From positions 1 through 64,000 of the forward strand of contig NW_024468526.1 in the NCBI RefSeq assembly GCF_001632365.1: a DNA stretch of 64,000 nucleotides, written 5' to 3'. Shown in pieces: positions 1 to 9,494 of this stretch. Origin of the DNA: Laetiporus sulphureus 93-53. Taxonomy: Eukaryota; Basidiomycota; Agaricomycetes; Polyporales; Laetiporaceae. The notes beneath the pieces were generated by a model. It saw nothing but the letters and a program-made list of their open reading frames with translations. It did not search any database and was not told the DNA's origin. The position numbers were made by a program, and so were the translations under genes. Each line of letters opens with the position of its first letter. Within the stretch, counting starts at the first letter, position 1.

Positions 1-1837
1 CTTGCTAAAAACTTCGAAAATGGTCCGTGGGAATATTGAGATGGGAATGCAGGGGTGCATTCTGTCCAGCCTATAGCTAGGAAAATACTTGCAGTCACTT
101 CATGAGGGGCGAGCTTGCTGTTGGCCACTTCGACAGCATCCTCTTGTGCTAGTTGCAGGTGAACTGTGTTCATGGTGAGGGCTAACACTTCTTAGTATCG
201 AAGCTGAATAGAATGAAAAGAGTAAATACTCACTTGACGTTGGCTCCTCGAAGGGGTCCAGCTTATGGTTATGGTCTTTATGCCATGCTTCAAGCTGCAT
301 CTCCCACTCTGTGATGGTAGCTGGTGCAAACATGTCTGAGAACTCATTGAATGCCGTTCAGTTCTTCCGGTGCATTGCGACAGCTTCCTTGTATGATCGA
401 AGCAAATGCAGACCTATGAATACCGGTAAGAGTCTCAGAATCATGCAGCAAACCCTGATAAGACTCACTCAGATTGATTATCTTCCCCCAGTTCCAGGCA
501 CTCCAATGGTCATCGAGAACTTCTTGGCGCATGGCCAGCTCCATCTCCTGTGCACTCAATGCGATTGGGTTCATGTGAGACCAACTGGACTCAATCCCTT
601 CACTATATGTCCATCTGACCTTGCGGAGATAGTTGAGAGAATATCACGAGTGATTGGGTCCATAAACGGGGAAATGCTTCTTCGGAATGCCCCAGCAGAT
701 CTTGATGTCGTTGAAGTTGAGCTTGAGCTCTGAGAGGTAATCGGAGTTCCATTTTTGAAAGTTTTTGCTGTATTGACAGGCAATGTCGTACGTCAGGAAG
801 AACCAGATCAGCATAAGCGAGGCGAGCATCAATAGAACCAAGTAGTCCATGTTACAAAACCTGTGCGCAATGAGCATTAGGTACGGAATGAGACACTGAA
901 TGACTTACTTTTCTCCTTTCTGTAGGTCGCCCACTCCTTTCTTGCGAACGAGAGCATGGCGTGCACAGAGAACGGCCCCCACACTGGAAGCGAGATAGTC
1001 CTCCTTCTGCAGATTCACTTTGATGATGGCTGTGTGCTCCATGGTGCAGGTGTTTTCCTATCCATTGACATATAAGGCAATGCTGAGCACGAAGACACAG
1101 AAGCGAATTACGTACCTCTTCAGAACAAGCATAACGTGTGACGTGCACCAGATAGCGTGATTCTTCCATGTAATATGCCCAGCCGGGAGACAGATGAACA
1201 TCTGTCAATTCCTTATCTTTGCAGTGGATGTGGAAATTGGCATCAATCATCAGAAACAGGACGTACAACCACCTCAATTGAACGATACGTTAGTAAACGA
1301 GAGTGAGATCAGATCTTAAGAATGGCTCACGATATGTCAGGTGGTGCATGTCCCAATTCTCCGGTAAGTTACGTCCAGGATGCGGGCATGCCAGGCACTC
1401 AACAGCGAGCTGACCCTCCTCGGTTGCCTCGACATCGTCGGGGTCATGGCCCCACCCCACCCACTTGAGCATCTTCAGATGTCGCCATATACGGACACAG
1501 TGTGCCATCTGTTTATATCTGTTCTGTAGAACAATGAGGGCACAGCACATAATGATATATGAACGACTTACAGGGACCTTCTTCGTGCCTGAATTGTCCA
1601 TAATACGTCATAGAGTTTGGGAGAAGTCATAAAGATTCATCTTGCCTTGCAACATGAGCTGGTGGAAAAGCTTGAGGATGCACGTCGTGAACATTGTCTG
1701 TGGTTGATCTGTGCTAGCGGGAAACCAACCAACACACAGCAACTGCTGCCAGCAGTATGTCATTCCGATGTTGAGAGTATTGCATTGACAGAAGCAGACA
1801 TCAATGATGTGAAGGCCGGTAGTGTCGCACACACATA

Positions 1838-2048
1838 CAGTGACCCACAAAACTGTTGATAAGATTGCTTACTTCAACTTGTATGGTAAATATCTCCTCA
1901 ACCACTAGGCCAAATAGATGTTATAATAGCTCATTTGAAAGCCTATTATCATGACTTTCCAATGCAGTTTTGTTTATTGTTTTAGCATATGTTGATCCCA
2001 AGATATTTGATACTCTTTGAGGGCCACTCTTATCAACAGTTTTGTGAC
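1838..2048 (+). repeat. Left terminal inverted repeat of the Tc1/mariner element
   Basis: About 211 bp that matches the right end (3236-3445) in inverse orientation with roughly one mismatch in eight or nine bases by eye. It contains an outer CACAAAACTGTTGATAAG site (1846-1863) and an inner copy of the same 18 bases in the opposite orientation (2029-2046). These are candidate transposase-binding sites. Confidence 0.85.
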
Positions 2049-2078
2049 ACATATTCAGGTTCTACAAAACTCATACTT

Positions 2079-3097
2079 TCAGTACTTGGTATAGCCTCCC
2101 TTTGCCTTCACAACTGCATCCACCCTCCTTGGCATACTTTCAACCAGATTCTGACACACTTCCTTCCCAATAGCCTCCCATTCCTTCTCTACCCTTTCCC
2201 ACAACTCAGTAATTCCCTTTGATGGCTCCTGATACTCTGCAAGCTTCTTTTTGAGGTGACCCCACAAATTCTCTATGGGATTGAGATCTGGGAATTGAGA
2301 GGGCCATAGCATGGTGTTGAAATCATGGTCTTTGAACCAATCCTTGGCCTTCTTGCTGGTGTGCTTGGGGTCATTGTCTTGCTGGAACACCACATTCTCC
2401 ACAGTTTTGCCCCAATCCTGCAGGCTATTCTGCAGCTCATCCTCCAGAATGCTGCATAAAGGTCTGCATCCATCCTGCCATCGATATTGCAGACATACCC
2501 CACACCATCGCAGCCCATACAGCCCCACATCATCAAGGATCTACCTCCAAACTTCTGAGTCCCTTTCACCAATCTATCACTGAGGCTCTCCCCTGGCTTT
2601 TTCCACACCCATTTCCTTCCATCTGACCCCATCCTGTTAATATTTGTCTCATCTGACCATATCACCCTTCTTCAGTCCTCTACAGTCCAATACTGGTGAG
2701 CCAAAGTGAAGTCCATCCTCTCCTTCTGATGCCTCGCAGAGAGTAAAGGCCTTTTTCGCTTCACTACAGCCTTCATTCCTGCCTTCTTCAACCCTCTTCA
2801 CACTGTATCCACATTGACAACCCTCCCAGTAACATTTGCAAGAGTTCTGGCCACAGCAGGAGATGTGGTAGCCTTGCCAGTCCTGATGAGTCGAGTAGCA
2901 TAGCGAAGATTGGCAGTAGTAAGAAGGGAAGGATGCCCTCCTTTGGCCTTAGGAATGGTGGGGCAGTGTGTGGAGCACAGCTTACTGATGATAGAATAGT
3001 GTAGCCCAGTCAAAGCTTCAATTTCTTGAACAAATTTGCCATTCTGAAGCAAAGCGATGACATGGTTGACAGTTTCAGTAGCAACGGCTTTTGGCAT
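2079..3097 (-). pseudogene. Tc1-type transposase (DD34E), nearly intact
   Basis: This transposase would cut and paste the surrounding element. The start is ATG at 3097 (MPKAVATETVNH). An N-terminal helix-turn-helix region covers about 3097-2800. The catalytic domain shows WSDETNINRMG (first Asp), VVFQQDNDPKHTS (second Asp) and PDLNPIENLW (Glu), with 34 residues between the second Asp and the Glu as in Tc1. The C-terminus ends AKGGYTKY at 2079. About 340 codons is the normal family length. It is broken by only two in-frame TGA codons (just after VNVDTV near 2798, and before RRVIWSDET near 2666) and one small frameshift near 2450 (ADLYAA to ILEDEL). Both nonsense codons are single-base changes from likely Arg or Trp codons. 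The element therefore looks younger than the KDZ gene that it split. Confidence 0.9.
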
Positions 3098-3235
3098 GAT
3101 GTTGGTTGAGTGTGAAGAGTTGTGTATGGCTGTTTGTACATTGTTCATGTTGAAACATGATCATCCAATCAATATTTCCACAAGGAACCCTGTCAACACA
3201 TCAAGAATCACAATATTCTGAGAACTTATGTGTGT

Positions 3236-3445
3236 GCCACAAAACTGTTGATAAGAGTGGCCCTCAAAGAGTATCAAATATCTTGAGATCCAGATATGCT
3301 AAAAATATAAACAAACCTGCATTGGAAAGCCATGATAATAGCTTTCACATGAGCTCTTATGGCATTTAGTTGACCCAGTGATTGAGGAGATATTTACCAT
3401 ACAAGTTGAAGTAAGCAATCTTATCAACAGTTTTGTGGGTCACTG
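3236..3445 (-). repeat. Right terminal inverted repeat of the Tc1/mariner element
   Basis: Inverse copy of the left end. It carries the same 18-base site twice in opposing orientation (3238-3255 and 3420-3437). The outermost bases are CAGTGACCCAC read inward on the minus strand. Confidence 0.85.
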
Positions 3446-4286
3446 TAGCGAGGAGGAAGCTGAAGGATTGAGGCATGATTTGCCACCATGTCTGAGCTGA
3501 TATATGTAGCCAAGAGTGCAGAGTGACATTTGCTTGAAACACTTGCCGTTCCAGTGCTGTTAAATGGCCATGTCATCATCTGTGCAGCATTACGTTGAAC
3601 ACATGCTTACCTCGACACGATGGAGGGGTAGGTCTCCATGTGCACCCACCATGCAGGCAGAGCATAATAAGGGACTCCCAGTACAATCTGTGCACTGGAA
3701 AGCACCATGCTTCATGCAGTTGCAGCAGTTTTGGTCATCCAATGCATCACCGAGGCCATCTGTGTGAAGAAGCTCATCCAGGAAGATTTGACGGAACGGC
3801 AATCAATGCTGCAGCTTCTCCTGCTCGAATTCAACATAGAGCCTGCTGATTCATAGACGAATGATTCACCGATGCTCGTTCATCATTTCACTGTCTTTTT
3901 TTCTCACCGGCATCGCGAGGAGCATCATTCCCCCATTCTAGGTCGTCGAAGGTGGCAGGTAGCTCAGACATAGCTGGTTTCGGGGGAGTAAGATGATCGA
4001 GCTCCAGTCTGATAGCATGCTGTCTGAGATGTCCACTTCTCATAGTGTGTAGTGTAAACGACCGCTCAATGTCGGGACCCTGTTCATCTTCATCGTCGAC
4101 GATTTGTATACATCACGCCTTCTTCGTGGCTCTCGAGTGCTTAAAACCTGAAGTACGTTTCACCATAGAGAAGAGCCTTAGGTGAGATAAGAGGACCTCA
4201 GGCAAGACAACATTGAGAGGGAGAGTAGGAGAGATGAGAAGCAGTCAGTGCGAGTGGGACTGGAATGAAGTGTGGGCTGTGGCAAC

Positions 4287-4860
4287 ACACTACAGGTCCG
4301 ACCAAGTGAGTGCCACTGTGACACGATCGAGTCAGGATAGTCCAGTGCATCTGCACTCTGCTTCCCGCTGCCTCTCCGACTGACTTCGTAAGCAGTATAT
4401 TTTGTCCTGGTTCATGATACTTACCAAGCTGTTATAGAATATTTCTTTTTGGACTTGCTCCTTCACTCGCAGTCTAAGTATTTACACTACAGGTCCGAGC
4501 AAGTGCCAGTGCCACTCGTGATTGAGTCTGCGTCCTGTGCATCTGCACCATCTGCTTCTCTGCCTCTGCTTCCACTCCAACCGACTTTGTGAGTAGTGCA
4601 TGTTGTCCTGGTAGATGACACTTACCCAATTGTATAGCATATTCATTTTTGACTTCATTCTTCACTTGCAATCTGAGTAGTCCATGTCGCGTGCCACTTA
4701 AGTCTGCATGTGCATATGCATCTTATGTCTCACCCTCTGCTGGAGCCTCGACTGTCCCCATAATTCATATGTAATGTAGTACTAGACAATGGTTGTCTGA
4801 ATATGAAAACCAGTTGTGTTTTGCTTGCTCGTGCACTCAAAAATTGGATATGCTTGTGAC
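4287..4860. repeat. Tandem repeat of about 197 bp, two clear copies and one decayed copy
   Basis: Copy one starts ACACTACAGGTCCGA at 4287 and copy two starts ACACTACAGGTCCGAG at 4484. Both run through GTGCATCTGCA, TTGTCCTGGT and a CTTCACT-GCA-TCT block. A more diverged third unit is visible at about 4681-4860. It has no coding potential and no recognised family, and lies just outside the N-terminus of the KDZ gene. Confidence 0.7.
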
Positions 4861-5297
4861 AGTGGCCCTCATAACAACCATGCCTTAGACAAAGTTCAAC
4901 GGTGGATGGCTATGCATTTAGAATACATCACTGCATGCAAGAACAATAGAGCAACACTATATATCACTGAGAACTAGGCCGTGGACAGACCCGCACTCGA
5001 TTCTCCAACTTAGCCTTTGCATACATCGCGCGTGCCTCATGTTGACTGTTTGCCCTCCTGCAATGCGCGAATGTGATACCCTGTACATGAAAAGCAACTT
5101 TATTGCTATACAATGGTCAGCATAAGGGATGGGCGGTCAAAACAATCATTACTCACTAGTCATGGAAGACACCAGTCTTGCTTTCAGACATCACAACATA
5201 CCATGGACCTAAATAGTCTGGGTGTGGTGGCTCTTCATCCCCAGAATTCTCTGAAGATGGATGAGCTTTGGATGGAGGAGCTTGTGTGTTTCTTAGT
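4861..5297. other. Intergenic stretch without recognisable gene
   Basis: Only short unconvincing reading frames are present. I see no family motif, terminal repeat or RNA gene here. Confidence 0.5.
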
Positions 5298-6140
5298 TCA
5301 TACTTCTAAATAATAGAATTCAAAGCACGTACCATAGAATGCCACTATAAAGCCGAGATCATTCAGCAGTTCCTCCAATTCTGAGTAAGTTGCTAGACCG
5401 AGGGAAGCCAACGACTCTGTGAGACTTGAAACGGACATCGTTTTGCTCAGAACAGATGCCATGATGCACGGCACTGTGGAAGTCTCCGGTGCACTTGTGA
5501 GCACGGTCGATGTGCCGCTCACCATGGTTGGCATGCTCCTGCAAGTGCTCGACATGTTCTGGAGCCCTGGAACTATGTCTGTAGAAGATGACAACCTAGC
5601 TGAGGGAGACCACGTTGACTGAAATACGGAGCAGCACCATGACTCAATGGATCGCTCGCTGATGCTCCTCTCGGTTGATGTATGGTTGAATCTTGCTCGT
5701 ACTGACTGAACCATCAACAAGGACATGGCAGAAGCGCTGAGTGGAGCAGAAAAGGATAATGTCATCGAGGAGCTGATGGGCAGATGCACTGAAGAGTCCA
5801 AGTTGGCGTCCGTTGAGTTGTGAGAGAACACAACTGAGTCATTCACAATCGAGATCATCGAAGGCTGCATACGCGCGAGCATAGAAATGGCCAGTGATGT
5901 AGGGACGGAAGGAGGGCAAGCAATCGCAGGCACCTGTATGTGTACGTCGACCCTTATAGGTGCAGCGGTGCATTCTGACAGTGATGCAGAGGGCGGCTGA
6001 ACAGTGATGGTGACTTCGATCGCAGGCACAGTGTCTTCACCATGAGGTGTCCGATTATTGTGATAGCAGGGCATGATGAGTGTGAGGAGACTGGCAGTGA
6101 GGTGTTGTTGAGGTTGAATTTGTTTGTTTGTTTGCACCAC
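5298..6140 (-). CDS. Unidentified open reading frame, 280 aa
   Basis: An uninterrupted 280-codon frame, rich in Ser and Thr, starting MVQTNKQIQPQQH. It has no signal peptide, membrane span or motif I recognise. A frame this long is uncommon in the decayed left compartment, which is the only reason to list it. The end of the protein (ELEELLNDLGFIVAFYG) is less biased in composition than the middle. It is divergent from the conserved repeat-borne gene that begins 93 bp to the right, so it could be a partner gene of the same element or chance. I assign no function. Confidence 0.25.
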   Translation of the reverse strand: MVQTNKQIQPQQHLTASLLTLIMPCYHNNRTPHGEDTVPAIEVTITVQPPSASLSECTAAPIRVDVHIQVPAIACPPSVPTSLAISMLARMQPSMISIVNDSVVFSHNSTDANLDSSVHLPISSSMTLSFSAPLSASAMSLLMVQSVRARFNHTSTERSISERSIESWCCSVFQSTWSPSARLSSSTDIVPGLQNMSSTCRSMPTMVSGTSTVLTSAPETSTVPCIMASVLSKTMSVSSLTESLASLGLATYSELEELLNDLGFIVAFYGTCFEFYYLEV

Positions 6141-6232
6141 CTGTCAAAGCAAGCGATTAAGGGTATCCACTGGCCCAAATAAGGGGTCCTGCCCATAGCA
6201 AAAATTGGTGCTTTTTTTTTTTCTCCCCAACC

Positions 6233-8459
6233 ATGCCAGGAAGAGAGTGGATGATCAAGGTGCAGAAGATATGGCTTACTGAGAGGATACCTGACTTTCT
6301 GGAGGCTCAGAAAAAAGACATGACTTCTGTATTCTTCCCGCTGGTCTATGAAGCTTGGTTCAATGAGTTTCCCAATGATGAGCTGACAGTGGCCAATATG
6401 GAGACTGCGGAGGGATCTGTTGATATTGCCAGGTCCAATAAACTGAACAAGCAAAAAGATGTATGACATTGTACTCACATTGATGACAACATCAGCTAAT
6501 TCATTCCCACAGCATGTGTATTGGTGGTTTCACAACCATACGTGGGCTACATCATCCGCGTCAGGCTCCAAGAAAGTTCTAAACCTAATGAAGGAAAAGC
6601 AGAAGCTCACGCCATATCAAGCCTACTATAAGCTCATGAAGGACAAGCTTCGACCGATCATCAATGAGAAGTACACTGCACACCTTCTGACTCTACCGGC
6701 TGGAACGGCACCCCTAAACAAATGGGTCTGGGGCAATGCTCTGGTCAAGAAGTTGTTGGAAGATGAAGATGAGGAGACAAAGTCCACCGTTGAGAAGCTC
6801 CGCAATGCATCGGTCACGCAGGCTGTTGACTTCGAGGAGCTGGACAAAGATGCAGAGAACGAAGAAGAGCAGTGAGTGCGGGAGGCCAGGATGGAGGAGG
6901 TGTCTCAGTGAGTAGCTAGCAAGTGTTCAGGAGACAAGGAAGCTCGCTAATCCTTCCAGAGTGATCGATAATTTGCCACACAGTGAAGGTGATGCTCGAC
7001 AGAATCGAAGAGAAAACCAGGTAAAAAGCCACCATAATCTGTGGAGGCTTTCATCCAACGTACAAAAACATTAGAACCATTACGTACATTTCATTAGCTT
7101 TGGCTAAACCCGGTGTGTGCTGAACTAGTGATAGGTACCACATGGGCAGCATGAGAGACCTTGCCCACACCTTCCCACAAATGATCAGAACAGACTGGGG
7201 AGAGAAGGTGGAGAAACCTTTCCGAGGTTTCCTTCAGAAATGCTCTTGTGAGTGCATGAACGTGTTTGAAAGACTCACTTGCTGACCTTGGATGCTTTGC
7301 AGCATGCGAGGCCAAATCCAGGTTAACCAACGACAGTGACCCTCCTCCCAATGCCACGGCTGGCCCTAGTGGGACCCCTGGTCCTCAACCTCAAGATTCT
7401 TTGGCTACCACCAACACCCAGCAGAGTGAAGACAACGAGGACACACTGATTCCTGCATACAAACCTCGTGAATGGTCATTCGACTCGGCATTCAAATTTG
7501 ATAGAGAGTGAGAGCGGAACATCGCACAAGTGAAGTTGCTGCTTCAAGAGACCGGTTTGAAGGACGATGTGGTGAAGTTGTCGAAGAAGAAATAAAAGTG
7601 GAAGTGGGACAGAGACGAGGAAAGCGAGGAGAGCAGTGCCAGCAATGAGAGCACCGGCATCCCAGGTCCCAGGTGCATCGTAGCGCATCGTGAATTTTTT
7701 AAATTAATGTTCTTACCCCACATACCCCACAGTGGCAGTGTCGAACCCCTGACCAAAGTTCCCACCAGCGATGTTGCTTTGCTAGTCACCGCCACCACTG
7801 CCACCATCGACTCTCCTGCTCCTGCAACTGTCGCTACTTCCCAGATCATGAAATCTACTGATGCCTTGTCCTCACGCTCCTCTTCGGCCCCCTCTGATGA
7901 TACGCCGAAGTGGATGCAAGACGTGCAAGAGTACTTCTTCACCATCACTAGCATTCCATCTTGGGACCGTCTCATCCAGGCATGGCTCACCTTCGAGCAG
8001 CACCTCAAATATCCAGATGGCTCTCGCGTCAATTGGCTTCCATCGAAGTTCAGGCCTGAGGAGGTCAAACAATGAATCAAGGAGGCCTGTCCATTCAAGT
8101 CAGATGCAGTAAAGGTAAATGTCCTGGTGTACTCACAAATGTGGAAGGCGTGGTGGTGGTACCTCCAGCCTGCTGGACAGGTGGAAGGAATGGAGTGGCC
8201 GCTGTGATGCGAGCTCCTGGATGGTGCGGACTGGTTGAGTTTAAAATGTGGGGGGTGGAATGGTATCTTTTTGGTCATTATTTCTCTTGCCTGGTAGGCA
8301 TCATGTGCGGATTCAGCTGTGCAGAGCACAGACATTTCGTCTACTGCAGATGATGTCTTATGGGTCATTGAGCAGATGTCCCAGTCCACCCTCGAGAAAC
8401 GTGCCACCTCAGCTGCTGGTGCCTCCCCCTCCCCAAGCAAACGCTCGTGCATCGTTTGA
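6233..8459 (+). pseudogene. Conserved Agaricomycete repeat-borne protein of unknown function, decayed
   Basis: The N-terminal block (6233-6458) reads MPGREWMIKVQKIWLTER...SVFFPLVYEAWFNEFP. A GTATGA...ACAG intron (6459-6512) joins it to YWWFHNHTW and LTPYQAYYKLM. Downstream blocks are YKPREWSFDSAFKFDRE (about 7460-7510), TPKWMQDV...WDRLIQAWLTFE (7900-8010), FRPEEVKQ (8050-8070), WKAWWWYLQPAGQ (about 8143-8180) and WNGIFLVIISLAWW (about 8256-8297). From memory, this order occurs in many uncharacterised Agaricomycete proteins present in multiple copies per genome, so it probably rides on a transposon. In-frame stops after FKFDRE, after LSKKK and after EEVKQ break it; the first fits CGA to TGA and the third TGG to TGA. 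The stop at 8459 follows SKRSCIV. The biochemical role is unknown. Confidence 0.6.
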
Positions 8460-9091
8460 CTTCTCCTCTCTCGCCGTATATCTACCCTGCCCTTATAGCC
8501 TTGTTCTTCTCATTAGCTGTCATCTGTTGCCTCACTTTCTTGAGCCTGACCTCAGTTATGTTTTTCTTGAGCAATTGAATGTGATTTCCGATGATAAGGG
8601 GTAAATGGTGTGATTTATGTTATGCTTTTAGGTAGGTAACCCTCAACAGGGTTGTTTACATTCTATCTTATTAATGCATGACACCATGGCTACATGTTGT
8701 GTACTTTGAATCCTCTCCTTCTACTCATATGTATCACATTCATATATTTCTGCTTGTTCTTCTTTTCATCCATGGTTTTGATTGTCCTTTCATAAAATGC
8801 AATTTTATCTCAAATAAAATGTGATAATCAGTGGTAATTGATGGATAACATGAAATTAGTATGCATGGGTGGCTGAGGGAGTATTTAGCTAATTCACAAA
8901 GTCACAAAGTGAATAAAAGACATTTTTAAAGAATTATAACATTTGCGAATTATATTACAATGTGCATAAAAGCAGTTGACTAAGTCACATATAAAATCAT
9001 ATTCATGTATAAGCTGCTATATAATTCTGCAGGCTATATCACAATGTGTACAAAAGTATTCACAATGTGCTACAAAGCCCTGCAAGCTGAA
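8460..9091. other. AT-rich non-coding stretch leading into the satellite
   Basis: No coding block is seen. From about 8895 onward the sequence carries scattered copies of CACAATGTG and variants (CACAAAGTG) that become regularly spaced in the following satellite. This region looks like decayed outer repeat units. Confidence 0.5.
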
Positions 9092-9351
9092 CCACAATGT
9101 GCATAGATGGCTCACACCAATCCACAGAGTGAATTGAATCCATCCACAATGTGCATAGAAGGCTCACACCGATCCACAGAGTGAATCGAATCCATCCACA
9201 ATGTGCATAGATGGCTCACACTGATCCACAGAGTGAATCGAATCCATCCACAATGTGCATAGATGGCTCACACCGATCCACAGAGTGAATCGAATCTATC
9301 CACAAGGTGCATAGATGGCTCATACCGATACACAGAGTGGATACAATACAT
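9092..9351. repeat. Satellite: five tandem copies of a 52-bp unit
   Basis: Copies start at 9092, 9144, 9196, 9248 and 9300. Each unit holds CCACAATGTGCATAGATGG followed 30 bases later by CCACAGAGTGAAT. The inner copies differ by a few bases and the fifth is more diverged. CACAATGTG is an imperfect palindrome (CACA-N-TGTG). Looser copies continue on both sides. There is no open frame, and the copies abut without unique spacers, so it is not a CRISPR array. Confidence 0.9.
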
Positions 9352-9494
9352 TTACAATGTGCTACAAAGTTCTGCAGTCTGTATTACAATGTGCATGAAG
9401 CTCCAGAAGGCATAAATTACAATATGAATCAGACCTGCAGGACCTGTGCACAAGCATTCTAGCAGGCTGGTGGGGAATTGTATTACAATCCTGG

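Larger units (their letters stand above)
1838..3445 (-). mobile_element. Complete Tc1/mariner-type DNA transposon inserted in the KDZ gene
   Basis: The element is 1608 bp and flanked on both sides by the dinucleotide TA (1836-1837 and 3446-3447), the target duplication expected for Tc1/mariner. Both ends begin CAGTGACCCACAAAACTG as terminal inverted repeats that run for about 210 bp. The only gene inside is a Tc1-type transposase on the minus strand. Removing the element and one TA leaves KDZ coding sequence that reads across the site in one frame into CDTTGLH, which confirms the exact insertion point. Confidence 0.93.
100..4146 (-). pseudogene. KDZ-family transposase gene (CxC2-type cysteine cluster), broken and split by a nested element
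   Basis: This gene encoded a KDZ (Kyakuja-Dileera-Zisupton) transposase, a large RNase H-fold DNA transposase common in Agaricomycetes. On the minus strand, in order, one can read an acidic N-terminus (about 4146-3900), a cysteine cluster with CNCM, CTDC and CSAC pairs (3800-3590), CDTTGLHIIDVCFCQCN (about 1835-1785), RIWRHLKMLKW...ACPHPGRNLPENW (1510-1360), MIDANFHI...PGWAYYMEE (1250-1150), NMDYLVLL...YDIACQYSKNF (850-750) and DGIESNWSHMNPI (about 600-560). These match family order, including the acidic residues in DANF and GIE. Coding blocks are separated by intron-like gaps. An in-frame TGA near 4115, frame changes around 3800-3850, and the Tc1 element at 1838-3445 show that it is dead. 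The C-terminal part is weak below 330 and may continue past the window edge. Confidence 0.85.

Noticed and set aside
7544..8452. 302-codon open frame on the minus strand
   Set aside because: It lies antisense to the conserved repeat-borne gene (6233-8459), whose plus-strand blocks match a known pattern; the minus frame has no motif.
9092..9351. Regular repeat that might be taken for a CRISPR array
   Set aside because: Units are directly adjacent with no unique spacers, there are no cas genes, and the context is eukaryotic.
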